Origin: Labrenzia sp. PHM005
GTDB taxonomy: Bacteria; Pseudomonadota; Alphaproteobacteria; Rhizobiales; Stappiaceae
Assembly (NCBI RefSeq): GCF_006517275.1
Contig: NZ_CP041191.1
Span: forward strand, 4,211,001-4,275,000
Direction of reading: 5' to 3'
Length of the DNA stretch: 64,000 nucleotides
Both the position numbers and the translations under genes were made by a program. Under the pieces are notes generated by a model. It searched no databases and was not told where the DNA came from. It worked only from the letters and a program-made list of their open reading frames with translations. This document shows, piece by piece, positions 30,105 through 38,112 of the stretch (within the stretch, counting starts at the first letter, position 1; each line of letters starts with the position of its first letter).

Positions 30105-31451
30105 TTACGGGTCAGCGGACAAAGCATGCGCCAATTCTGCAAATGGGTCTGCAGGAATGGTCTGCTGGGCGCCCTGGCGCATGGCCTCATGGATTTTGGG
30201 CACCAATCGACAAGCTTTTTCCAACAGCTCGTCACCTTCGGCTTGGAAGCCGCCCATCATCCGAAGGTCCTTAGTGTCTTCATACTGGGAAATCAGTCCC
30301 TTGATCCTGTGGATCAGCTCTTGCTGTTCGCCGGTCCATGCGCGCGATGCTAGCCGTGACGTCGATTTCAAGATTTCGACGGGGGGGTAGCGGCCGGCTT
30401 CAGCGATTTTCCGGTCCAGAACAATATGCCCGTCGAGCAGCCCGCGGATGGTATCAGAGACGGGATCATTGTGGTCATCGCCATCAACCAGGACGGAAAA
30501 TATCGCGGTGATTGAGCCTTCACCACTATGGCCCGGCCCTGCCCTTTCGATCAAACGCGCCAAATCTGCAAAGACACTTGGCGGAAACCCGCGTGCGACC
30601 GGTGGTTCGCCAGCGGCTAAGGCGACATCGCGGGCAGCATGCGCAAACCGGGTGGCCGAATCCAAAATGAGCAAGACTTTGTGTCCCTGGGCCCGGAAAT
30701 ACTCCGCAACGCTCATTGCTGTTTTGGGCGCAAGGCGGCGCTGCATGGCACTTTCATCGCCAGTCGAGGCAACAACGACAGAAGATTTGATCGTCTCTCC
30801 GAGAATGTCGTCAATAAACTCCCGGACTTCCCTTCCACGTTCCCCAACAAGGCCGACAACCACTGTGTCGAAATCACCGAACCCTGCCAACATTCCAAGC
30901 AATGTGGATTTACCGACGCCAGAGCCTGCAAAGACACCAATGCGCTGACCAACGCAAAGCGGTGTAAACAAGTCAATCACACGGACGCCGGTTTTTACTC
31001 CTTCGGAGATTTTTTCCCGGTTCATGGCCGGCGGAGGCGCCCGGTCTAGCAGAAATGCTTCAACACCGTGATGTAAGTTTCCCCTGCTGTCGATCGGGTC
31101 TCCGAGCGCGTTGATGACCCGCCCGCGCCAGCTCATATCTGGGTGAATAGCCAGGCCCCCCATGACAGATGCTGTGCTACCGATGCCAATATCGGACACC
31201 CGCTCCATTGGTTTGACCACAACATCTTTTTGTTCCAAACGGATAATCTCGCCCTGTCGCACACCAGAGCGGCCTTCAAATTTAACAAGATCTCCCAAAC
31301 AAACGACACGCGACAGTCCGGAAACCCGGATGGCTTCGGCGGAGACTTGGGTTACCTGGCCACTCAATTTGACGTGACCGACTTCTGTTTCTAGGGCTGC
31401 CAAAGAGGCCGTGATCTGATCAAGACTGTTGAGATGCTGTGAGCTTTGCAT
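30105..31451 (-). CDS. fliI: flagellum-specific ATPase FliI
   Basis: The hexameric ATPase of the flagellar type III export apparatus. At 448 residues it has normal length. Seen: N-terminal beta-barrel, Walker A AGSGVGKST (about 175-183), VVGLVGERGREVREFI, Walker B KVLLILDSATRFAHA, and the conserved GSITAIFSVLVDGDDHNDP. The start ATG 31451 lies inside the end of the preceding gene (32-base overlap), suggesting translational coupling. It is the last gene of the minus-strand operon DUF1217-flgF-orf251-fliI. Confidence 0.95.
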   Translation of the reverse strand: MQSSQHLNSLDQITASLAALETEVGHVKLSGQVTQVSAEAIRVSGLSRVVCLGDLVKFEGRSGVRQGEIIRLEQKDVVVKPMERVSDIGIGSTASVMGGLAIHPDMSWRGRVINALGDPIDSRGNLHHGVEAFLLDRAPPPAMNREKISEGVKTGVRVIDLFTPLCVGQRIGVFAGSGVGKSTLLGMLAGFGDFDTVVVGLVGERGREVREFIDDILGETIKSSVVVASTGDESAMQRRLAPKTAMSVAEYFRAQGHKVLLILDSATRFAHAARDVALAAGEPPVARGFPPSVFADLARLIERAGPGHSGEGSITAIFSVLVDGDDHNDPVSDTIRGLLDGHIVLDRKIAEAGRYPPVEILKSTSRLASRAWTGEQQELIHRIKGLISQYEDTKDLRMMGGFQAEGDELLEKACRLVPKIHEAMRQGAQQTIPADPFAELAHALSADP

Positions 31452-32175
31452 GGCGCTCCTGAAGAACTTTCAAAACATCAAGGGACAAATGATTGGATTT
31501 ATGTGTGGCAAGCCGAGCGAGTTCGTCTTGATCCGGCAATTTTTGTTTTACCGCCGCTTCAACACTTTCCAAATCTGGAACACTGCGGACCCGCCCCGGT
31601 TCCGGTATCTTCAATTGTGAGGCCGCCTCTAAAGCTGCGGTGCTCCCAGCAGTGTTCCCAAACTGGGTTAAATCGAACGGCAAACCGGCCGCGTCTTGCG
31701 TTGCAGCAGCAACGGTCTCACCCAATAAACCGGCGTTTGTAACAATTTGCGCCTGACCCGGTTTTGATGGAGATGTGTTTTCGGGGCCATCCGGCGAACT
31801 CTGATCATTGGCAAGCGGAGGTTCATCGCCGGCTGGCCCTATCTCCTGTGCACCGCCTTTTTGTCCACTCAAGGCATCAAAAGCCATCATCAAGCCGATA
31901 CCGATAGGCCCACCCAATGCAAATCCGTAAAGAGCTTTGCCAGTGTAGCTGGCTTCCTCGGAAATCTGATCATTGACCGCAGCCCGGTAGAGTTGCGACA
32001 CGCCCGGGAGGTGGTGCAGCGGATTGATGACATCGATAAAGTCGGCAAATCCGAAAGACGCGTCAGATGAGTTTGAAGCCATATCGCGCCGATTTGCGGT
32101 TGCAACGTACTGCCGATAAACGGCCTGCGGAGAAGGATCCTCAAACGCTGGTGCCACCCCGGCAACCGCACTCAT
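31420..32175 (-). CDS. unrecognised protein encoded between flgF and fliI
   Basis: A 251-residue protein I do not recognise. The first third contains a helical segment (FADFIDVINPLHHLPGVSQLYRAA, about 43-66), then a Gly/Ala-rich hydrophobic stretch (ALYGFALGGPIGIGLMMAF, about 82-100) that may be a membrane helix. A Pro/Ser/Asp-rich linker follows, and a polar C-terminus with KSNHLSLDVLKVLQERHA. It overlaps flgF by four bases (ATGA) and fliI by 32, so it is tightly built into the flagellar operon. A role in basal-body or export assembly is inferred from position only. In better-studied rhizobia flgF and fliI are direct neighbours as far as I recall. Confidence 0.7.
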   Translation of the reverse strand: MSAVAGVAPAFEDPSPQAVYRQYVATANRRDMASNSSDASFGFADFIDVINPLHHLPGVSQLYRAAVNDQISEEASYTGKALYGFALGGPIGIGLMMAFDALSGQKGGAQEIGPAGDEPPLANDQSSPDGPENTSPSKPGQAQIVTNAGLLGETVAAATQDAAGLPFDLTQFGNTAGSTAALEAASQLKIPEPGRVRSVPDLESVEAAVKQKLPDQDELARLATHKSNHLSLDVLKVLQERHAKLTASQQS

Positions 32176-32903
32176 GACGTTGCCCCAAGTTCACGGATCG
32201 CCTTTTCCTGGCTTTGATTGCCCATGTCGATCATCTTCGTCGCGCTTTCAAAAGCACGTGTAATCATGATCATCTTGGTCATTTCGCGGACCGGATTTAT
32301 GTTGGCGCCTTCGACATAACCTTGCCGGACAGCGTTCTTGTCAAAAACCTGAACCGGCGTGACGGGCTTGTCCGGGATTACGGCTGAATTGTCCCTGCGG
32401 GTAAGTTTTGCGTCCTCCGGGATCAGGAAAAGACCGATTTGACCGGTAATATCACCATCACCTTGCACGATATCACCGTTCTGCGTGATCAAAGGCGCTC
32501 CGGCTTCGGGGTTTAGCTGGATGGGCTGACCGCCTGCGCCAAGGATCTGCTGGCCGGTCACTGTTTTCAACGTGCCGTCATTGGCCATTTGAAGCCGTCC
32601 GTCCCGTGTATAGGACAGTGTGCCGTTGCCATCACGAATGGCAAACCATGCCTCACCTTCGACAGCGAGATCCAAGGGATTGTCCGTCTTGTTGAGACTG
32701 CCGCCTTGGCGGGAAATATAGTTTTCGCCACCACTGGAAAAGCTGACTTTGTCCGGTCCAGCCTTGGAGACCAGTTCGGCAAAGTTTATTTCGTCCGCGC
32801 GGTATCCCGCTGTATTCATATTGGCGACATTGCGCGATACCGTTTCCAGGCGGTTCGACAAGGCAACCTGTGCTGACAGGGCGACATAAAGGGAAGATTG
32901 CAT
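32172..32903 (-). CDS. flgF: flagellar basal-body rod protein FlgF
   Basis: A proximal-rod protein of 243 residues. The N-terminal rod motif is typical (LYVALSAQVALSNRLETVSR, NVANMNTAGYRADEINF). The middle has DGNGTLSYTRDGRLQMANDG. The C-terminus has the conserved GYVEGANINPVREMTKMI and RAFESATKMI, forming the coiled coil with the N-terminal helix. It is preceded by the DUF1217 gene with three bases between, and overlaps the next gene by ATGA. Confidence 0.94.
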   Translation of the reverse strand: MQSSLYVALSAQVALSNRLETVSRNVANMNTAGYRADEINFAELVSKAGPDKVSFSSGGENYISRQGGSLNKTDNPLDLAVEGEAWFAIRDGNGTLSYTRDGRLQMANDGTLKTVTGQQILGAGGQPIQLNPEAGAPLITQNGDIVQGDGDITGQIGLFLIPEDAKLTRRDNSAVIPDKPVTPVQVFDKNAVRQGYVEGANINPVREMTKMIMITRAFESATKMIDMGNQSQEKAIRELGATS

Positions 32904-32906
32904 ATC

Positions 32907-33695
32907 TTAGCTCCCGCCCAGCTTAAAGGATTGAAGGCTGGACAGAAGGCTTTCGCTCATGGAAACCATACCAGTGCCGCCAGCAAAGACCTCAAGCGTT
33001 GGTGACGAGACAGCCTGAGGTCCATTTTTGAGATCATAAAGCGCTGAAAACCGGCCGAGAAAGTCAGATAGATAGTCGGGATCGCTTAGTTTCTCGTAGT
33101 CAATCCGCTCATCAAAATAGGCAGCTTGTTTGTCGATATCGGCCAATGCAAATTCATCTGACATTCCCAGAGCGGTATAAACCACTTGGGACAGTGCTGG
33201 ATCCGCGAGAAGGTCGTATGCGTTCGTGACGTCTGAAGCATTACGTTCGAAATAAAGTGCCAACCGCACGCCCTGATTGGACTCGCCCTCACGGGTCTCC
33301 AAGGTCTGGCGATGGAATTTATCGACAATACCTTCCTGAGTGCGCTCGAACGATGTGGCGGCCTCACCAAAACTTGCAAAATTGAAGGTCTCTGCAAAAG
33401 CCGCGTATCTCTTATCAACAAGCTGGTTCGCGAATGTATCGCTGGATGCAGTCCCCTCTTCCAGCACCTTACGTATAAAGGCCTTCGCGTAAATCATATC
33501 TTCTAGGCCCATCGCTGACATAGCGTACCGGAAGATGCGGTCATCAGCGAGAAAGTCATCCACGGACTTAATATTGCGGATGTTATCCCGGTAATACTCA
33601 GTTTGGCGTTCAACAGTTGGATCGGATGCGATTGTCTCGAGTGAGCGGTCCATGTTGCTTCGAACCAATTGAACTTGTGTGAGTGTGTTGATCAT
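32907..33695 (-). CDS. DUF1217 domain-containing flagellar-cluster protein
   Basis: A 262-residue helical protein of the DUF1217 family, which is common in alphaproteobacterial flagellar clusters. Seen: YRDNIRNIKSVDDFLADDRI, YAMSAMGLEDMIYAKAFIRK and a second related block DVTNAYDLLADPALSQVVYTALGM, suggesting an internal repeat. No signal peptide. It may act as an assembly or structural factor; its biochemical role is not established to my knowledge. It is first in the minus-strand operon and its promoter lies in or beside the palindromic element at 33787-34054. Confidence 0.85.
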   Translation of the reverse strand: MINTLTQVQLVRSNMDRSLETIASDPTVERQTEYYRDNIRNIKSVDDFLADDRIFRYAMSAMGLEDMIYAKAFIRKVLEEGTASSDTFANQLVDKRYAAFAETFNFASFGEAATSFERTQEGIVDKFHRQTLETREGESNQGVRLALYFERNASDVTNAYDLLADPALSQVVYTALGMSDEFALADIDKQAAYFDERIDYEKLSDPDYLSDFLGRFSALYDLKNGPQAVSSPTLEVFAGGTGMVSMSESLLSSLQSFKLGGS

Positions 33696-33786
33696 ATCCG
33701 CGTCCTTTAAGCGGGGAATTTCTTCGATCGCACACTCACCGCGCTAGCTTACGCCAGGCTGACCGAATTTGGCCGGGCCGGTTTTT

Positions 33787-34054
33787 TTAGGGCGCCGGGC
33801 GAAAACGTGGAAGCGTTTGACCCGTCTCATTTGTTTGCTGGCAAGGCGGGACGCCCGCAGTGGTGCTGGCACCATTAGGGTGGGCCAACGCACGCCAGCT
33901 GGCCAATGAGACGAGGCCCTCCGGGTGGCTTTTGGCGTTCCGCCGGCTGCGTTGCACCTCTTGCCGATGCCCCGCATCGCGTTGCGTGCCGCGCCTATCC
34001 GGATAAACCGCCCAAAGCCACCAAACGTTTTCACGTTTACGCCCGGCGCTCTAA
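33787..34054. repeat. 268-bp element of nested inverted repeats between divergent flagellar operons
   Basis: The ends are inverted repeats of 33 bases with four mismatches (33787-33819 with 34022-34054; core GCGCCGGGCG). Inside, a second pair combines CGTCTCATT (33823-33831) with AATGAGACG (33905-33913) and GCTGGC (33837-33842) with GCCAGC (33894-33899). A third pair, GTGGCTTTTGGCG (33925-33937) with CGCCCAAAGCCAC (34009-34021), has one mismatch. These would fold into a three-way junction. Small extra hairpins lie in each arm (33846-33858, 33861-33874). A TA flanks the outer repeat on both sides, as a 2-base target duplication would. It could be a non-autonomous mobile element (MITE-like) or a structured RNA. 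No coding frame is supported. Confidence 0.7.
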
Positions 34055-34132
34055 TCGGTCAGCTTCAGACAAGTCTCAGCTCCTAGTTTCGTCATCAACA
34101 CAGTCAAAACCTCACCCGATAGGAGCTGTTTG

Positions 34133-35026
34133 GTGACTATTATTCTCGGTCTTTTCATTGCTGGGGCATCGCTGATCGGCGGATTTGCGGCCATGGGCGG
34201 CAAAGTCCTGGTTCTCTGGCAGCCTTGGGAACTCGTGATTGTCTTGGGGGTCGCAATCGGCGCTTTCGTCGTCGCCAATCCCATGAAGACCATTCTTGGA
34301 ACCACCGTTGCTGTCACCGACGCACTTCGCAACGCAGTTCCGTCCAAACGCGAATATCTCGATGTCCTCGCCCTTCTCTACGGCTTGATGCGGGAACTGA
34401 GAGCCAAGGGCCGCAACGCTGTTGAACCGCATATTGAGGATCCGAGCACGTCTCAGATATTCCAAAAATATCCGTCTGTGCTGCGCGATGCCAACATGAC
34501 GACGTTTATCTGCGATTACTTCCGCCTGATCATCGTTGGAAACGCACGGGCGCATGAGATCGAAGCGCTGGTGGACGAGGAACTGCAGACCATTCACCGC
34601 GACCAGCTGAAACCGTATCACGCTATGAGCAGTGTCGCTGACGCCCTACCCGCTATCGGCATTATTGCTGCGGTTCTCGGCGTCATCAAAGCAATGGGTG
34701 CGATTGACCAGTCCCCCCAGCTATTGGGCAGTCTGATTGGCGCAGCGCTTGTCGGCACCTTTGTTGGAATTTTCTTTTCCTATTCTCTGTTCGGCCCAAT
34801 CGCGACGAAGATCAAATCTGTTCGAGAAACCCGGTTACGGACTTACATCGTAGTCAAACAGACCCTGCTTGCGTTCATGAACGGCGCCGATCCACAAATC
34901 GCCCTGGAGCACGGCCGCAAGACCATTTCCGGCTACGACCGTCCGACAATCGATGAAGTTGAAAATGAAACCATGAGCGCCGGCGCTGCTGATAGCAGCA
35001 CGCCCGACCTCCAGGGAGCTGCTTAA
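34133..35026 (+). CDS. motA: flagellar motor stator protein MotA
   Basis: The proton-channel stator subunit that turns the flagellar rotor. It has 297 residues with four membrane helices: N-terminal pair (ILGLFIAGASLIGGFAAMGG, WELVIVLGVAIGAFVVA) and C-terminal pair (LPAIGIIAAVLGVIKAMG with the conserved Pro, LIGAALVGTFVGIFFSYSLFGP). The long cytoplasmic loop carries the charged rotor-contact region (about 85-100, LMRELRAKGRNAVE). The GTG at 34133 is chosen with AGGAG eight bases upstream; TTG at 34130 is possible. It is first of the plus-strand operon motA-fliM-orf187-fliN-fliG-flhB; motB is not in the window. Confidence 0.94.
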   Translation: MTIILGLFIAGASLIGGFAAMGGKVLVLWQPWELVIVLGVAIGAFVVANPMKTILGTTVAVTDALRNAVPSKREYLDVLALLYGLMRELRAKGRNAVEPHIEDPSTSQIFQKYPSVLRDANMTTFICDYFRLIIVGNARAHEIEALVDEELQTIHRDQLKPYHAMSSVADALPAIGIIAAVLGVIKAMGAIDQSPQLLGSLIGAALVGTFVGIFFSYSLFGPIATKIKSVRETRLRTYIVVKQTLLAFMNGADPQIALEHGRKTISGYDRPTIDEVENETMSAGAADSSTPDLQGAA

Positions 35027-35029
35027 ACC

Positions 35030-35989
35030 ATGCTCGACGAAGCAATTGATACGTCTGCCGCGACCAATTCCGAACGGGCAATGATCACGGACCGCCTCCT
35101 GGATGCAGCTGGAATTTCGGTCGACCGGTTACCCATGCTGCCGGTGGTGTTTGACCGGATGGCCCGCCTGATGGCCGACGTGATGCGCCAGAAGTCTCCT
35201 TCACCGTCCTATATTTCGGTCAGTTATGTCGAAAATAGCCGGATCGGCGATGTTCTGGAGGAGTTTGAATCGAACGCTCTGGTCGCCGTGCTCTATTCGC
35301 CGGAATGGGACGCCCGGGTTCTCGTCGGCTTCGACCGGGATTTCATATTCACGCTCGTCGATGTCCTGTTTGGTGCCGACGGCACGGAACCTCCGGTTGA
35401 CGAAGAACGTCCATTTTCCAACATTGAAACGCGGATTGCCCGGACAATATTTGAAGTCGCTGCCAAAGCTTTGGCGGAATCGTTCGCACCAATCGCAGAA
35501 ACAACGCTGAAGATCGAACGGATCGAAAGCCGCATGGACTTTGCCGTTGTCGGCCGCAGCAACAATCCAGCAGTCGTCGGACGGCTCTTGCAGCAGGCCA
35601 TCGGGCGCGGTGGTGAAGTCTTTGTCGTGCTACCGCATGCGACCTTGAACCCGCTCCGCCAACGCCTGTCACAAGTCTTGTCCGGGGAAATGTCCGGCCG
35701 CGACAAACAATGGACGCAGCATTTCCACAACGAGATCCAGAGAACTGAGGTCAAGCTGGAAGCGATCCTCGAAGAACGCGAAATGAACCTCGGGGACTTG
35801 TCCAATCTGGAAGTCGGCCAGGTGATTGAATTGCAGGCAACAGCCCGCACGCCAGTGACGCTGGCCTGCAACGAACAGCCGATCTTCACCTGCCAGCTCG
35901 GACAATTGGACGGATCCTACACCCTGCAGATCGAAGAACTCATCCACGAGGAAGAAAAGGATCTTTTCGATGATCTCCGCAATCGTTGA
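35030..35989 (+). CDS. fliM: flagellar motor switch protein FliM
   Basis: A C-ring component that receives phosphorylated CheY and sets rotation. It has 319 residues. The middle CheC-like domain is seen (about 60-230, VSYVENSRIGDVLEEF, FGADGTEPPVDEERPFSNIE) and the C-terminal SpoA domain (about 245-315, LEVGQVIELQATARTPVTL). The N-terminal LSQxEIDALL-type CheY-binding peptide of enterobacteria is not clearly present, as in other divergent alphaproteobacterial FliM. It follows motA by three bases and its end overlaps the next gene by 20. Confidence 0.92.
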   Translation: MLDEAIDTSAATNSERAMITDRLLDAAGISVDRLPMLPVVFDRMARLMADVMRQKSPSPSYISVSYVENSRIGDVLEEFESNALVAVLYSPEWDARVLVGFDRDFIFTLVDVLFGADGTEPPVDEERPFSNIETRIARTIFEVAAKALAESFAPIAETTLKIERIESRMDFAVVGRSNNPAVVGRLLQQAIGRGGEVFVVLPHATLNPLRQRLSQVLSGEMSGRDKQWTQHFHNEIQRTEVKLEAILEEREMNLGDLSNLEVGQVIELQATARTPVTLACNEQPIFTCQLGQLDGSYTLQIEELIHEEEKDLFDDLRNR

Positions 35990-36533
35990 CGGTGTGCTGC
36001 TGCTGGCACTGGTCGTAACCACCATCCGCATGGTGCAGATGCACAAAGATCTGCGCCGACTTGGGTCTTACCATGAAGACTATCAGCGCATCTTTGATCA
36101 GACGGCTCTGGCCCTGGACGGCATTGAAGTCTCCATTCAGGAAATCAACGTCAAGGGCGCTCAGATCCTAAACGCCCTCGGCAGCCGGATGGATGATGCA
36201 CGCGATTTGATCGCAGAAATTGACGCGCTGACCCGCGAAGCCAAGCGCCAGCAGTCGGTCCTAAAGTCCGAACTCAAGGAACTCTCCAAGTCTACGGCGC
36301 TCATGCAGAAAGCGGACAGATTCACGCCAACCCGGGACGATTTGGAGCTTTATGGCGGCGATGTCGACCCAGCTCATCGTTCAGCACCAGATTCGGCAAG
36401 CTCCCCACAAGATGCACCGGTTATTCACCGGGGGACCGGCGGTCCTAAAACACCGACCCGGGTCCATAAAATCGACAACACACTTGGAAGCCCGTTCCGC
36501 TCCGTCTCAATGAACCAAAAGGATACTTTCTAA
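35970..36533 (+). CDS. membrane-anchored protein between fliM and fliN (DUF6468-like)
   Basis: A 187-residue protein. One N-terminal transmembrane helix (MISAIVDGVLLLALVVTTIRM) is followed by a long helical, coiled-coil-like stretch (about 25-115, with DARDLIAEIDALTREAKRQQ). The C-terminal tail is disordered, Pro/Asp/Ser-rich and ends with basic residues. The pattern resembles the DUF6468 proteins of alphaproteobacterial flagellar clusters, but I name the family only tentatively. It overlaps fliM by 20 bases and its stop shares a base with the fliN start (TAATG), so expression is coupled to C-ring genes. It may anchor or brace the motor at the inner membrane. Confidence 0.72.
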   Translation: MISAIVDGVLLLALVVTTIRMVQMHKDLRRLGSYHEDYQRIFDQTALALDGIEVSIQEINVKGAQILNALGSRMDDARDLIAEIDALTREAKRQQSVLKSELKELSKSTALMQKADRFTPTRDDLELYGGDVDPAHRSAPDSASSPQDAPVIHRGTGGPKTPTRVHKIDNTLGSPFRSVSMNQKDTF

Positions 36534-36925
36534 TGTCCGACACGATTATCGAAAACGTTGATGTTGAAACCGGTGCAACCATTAAGCCGGCGGGAGCGGC
36601 CAATTTCGCCACCGTCGAAGCTCCGGAGAAAACCGGCGCAGATGACACAATGGGTGATGACCGCAACCTCGACACCATTCTCGGTATTCCGGTCAATATC
36701 CAAGTGGTTTTGGGCTCGGCAACAATGCTGGTTTCCAATCTTCTCAAACTTGGGCGCGGTGCCGTCATTCCGCTCAACCACCGGGTCGGTGAACCAATCG
36801 ATATTGTTGTCAACGGCCGTGTTATTGCCCGCGGCGAAGTGGTTGTCGTGGAAGACGATAACTCCCGTTTCGGCGTGTCTCTGACCGAGATCATCAGCTC
36901 CCAGACTAGCCCTCTCGAAATCTGA
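36533..36925 (+). CDS. fliN: flagellar motor switch protein FliN
   Basis: A C-ring protein of 130 residues with one SpoA domain in the C-terminal 80 residues (ILGIPVNIQVVLGSATMLVSN, LGRGAVIPLNHRVGEPIDI, VNGRVIARGEVVVV, RFGVSLTEI). The N-terminal 50 residues are a variable acidic extension, as is common in this class. The start overlaps the preceding stop by one base. Confidence 0.94.
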   Translation: MSDTIIENVDVETGATIKPAGAANFATVEAPEKTGADDTMGDDRNLDTILGIPVNIQVVLGSATMLVSNLLKLGRGAVIPLNHRVGEPIDIVVNGRVIARGEVVVVEDDNSRFGVSLTEIISSQTSPLEI

Positions 36926-36992
36926 GGTCTGGTTGCCAGCCAAGCCTTTAAACCTACAAATTGCCCAGGCTCCTTTTGAGGATCATGCAAGA

Positions 36993-38057
36993 ATGACAAG
37001 CCCAGCCACAGCTGCCCCGGCGCCTGCCGCCGCCATACCCAAACCGCCGGCGCCACCGGTTCGGCGCCTTAATGGGGTTCAGCGTGTTGCCGCCCTGCTC
37101 TTGTCGCTTGGACGCACCAGTTCGCAACGGTTGCTGCGCCACTTCGATCAGGAAGAAATCCGTATGATAACGGTGAGCGCGGCCCAGCTTGGGACGGTCG
37201 CATCAACGGAATTGGACAAACTGGCGGAAGACTTTATCGATCAGTTTTCCAATGGCACTACTTTGTTCGGATCGGCCAATGAAGTCGAAAAAATGCTCGA
37301 GGGCGTTTTGCCTGACGAGGAATTGGCTGACATCATGTCGGATGTTCACGGCAACTCCAACCGCTCGATATGGGACCGGCTGACAACGGTCTCCGAAACC
37401 GTCTTCGCCAATTATCTGCTCAAGGAGCACCCGCAGACGGCCGCGCTCATTCTGACCAAAATCAAACCAAGCGCAGCCGCGAAAGTCCTCAGCCACGTCA
37501 GTGCCGATATGCGCAACCAGCTCGTCCGCCGGATGCTGTCGATCAAGGCTGTTGTTCCGGAAATTATGCGCGACGTGGAAAAAACCCTGCATGAAGACTT
37601 CATGCTCAATTTGTCCGGAACGCTGGAAGCCGACTCCCATGCCCGCATGGCTGACATCTTGAACAAGATGGAGCGCGATCACATGGAGGATGCACTTGAA
37701 AACCTCAATGAAATTAAACCGAAGACGGCCGAACTTCTGAAAGGTCTGTTGTTCACCTTCGACGACATCTCGAACCTCAACGCCCGCACCCGCATGGCGA
37801 TCTTCGACCAGATCCCCGCCGACCGGATTGTTCTGGCCTTAAAAGGCACAACCGCGGAATTCCGCGAAGTGGTGCTTTCCTCCATGACTTCGCGTGCTCG
37901 ACGGATTGCCGAGCACGAGCTGGCTGCCGGCGAGCCGGCGGCGCAGCGTGATGTCCTGGAGGCGCGCAGTTCGATCACCAACCTCGCGTTGGAAATGGCT
38001 GGGCGCGGCGAAATCGAGCTCAATCCGAAACAGGACGAAGGGGCGTTTTTTGCCTAA
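36993..38057 (+). CDS. fliG: flagellar motor switch protein FliG
   Basis: The C-ring protein that contacts MotA and generates torque. It has 354 residues from ATG 36993 (MTSPATAAPAPAAAIPK), which has GAGGA about ten bases upstream; a TTG at 36933 preceded by GAGG would add 20 residues. A Pro/Ala-rich start is followed by the N-terminal domain (RRLNGVQRVAALLLSLGRTS), the middle domain (EHPQTAALILTKIKPSAAAKVLSHV) and the C-terminal charged torque helix region (about 255-330, RTRMAIFDQIPADRIVLALKG). It is separated from flhB by 55 bases. Confidence 0.92.
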   Translation: MTSPATAAPAPAAAIPKPPAPPVRRLNGVQRVAALLLSLGRTSSQRLLRHFDQEEIRMITVSAAQLGTVASTELDKLAEDFIDQFSNGTTLFGSANEVEKMLEGVLPDEELADIMSDVHGNSNRSIWDRLTTVSETVFANYLLKEHPQTAALILTKIKPSAAAKVLSHVSADMRNQLVRRMLSIKAVVPEIMRDVEKTLHEDFMLNLSGTLEADSHARMADILNKMERDHMEDALENLNEIKPKTAELLKGLLFTFDDISNLNARTRMAIFDQIPADRIVLALKGTTAEFREVVLSSMTSRARRIAEHELAAGEPAAQRDVLEARSSITNLALEMAGRGEIELNPKQDEGAFFA

Positions 38058-38112
38058 GCAATACCGCCTTAATGGCTCCGACGGTCTGCCAGTGTAGGGA
38101 AAACGCGGACCT

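Noticed and set aside
33744..34034. 96-codon minus-strand frame across the palindromic element
   Set aside because: Its composition (Arg/Ala/Gly-rich) and the nested inverted repeats explain it as a by-product of the element; no start signal.
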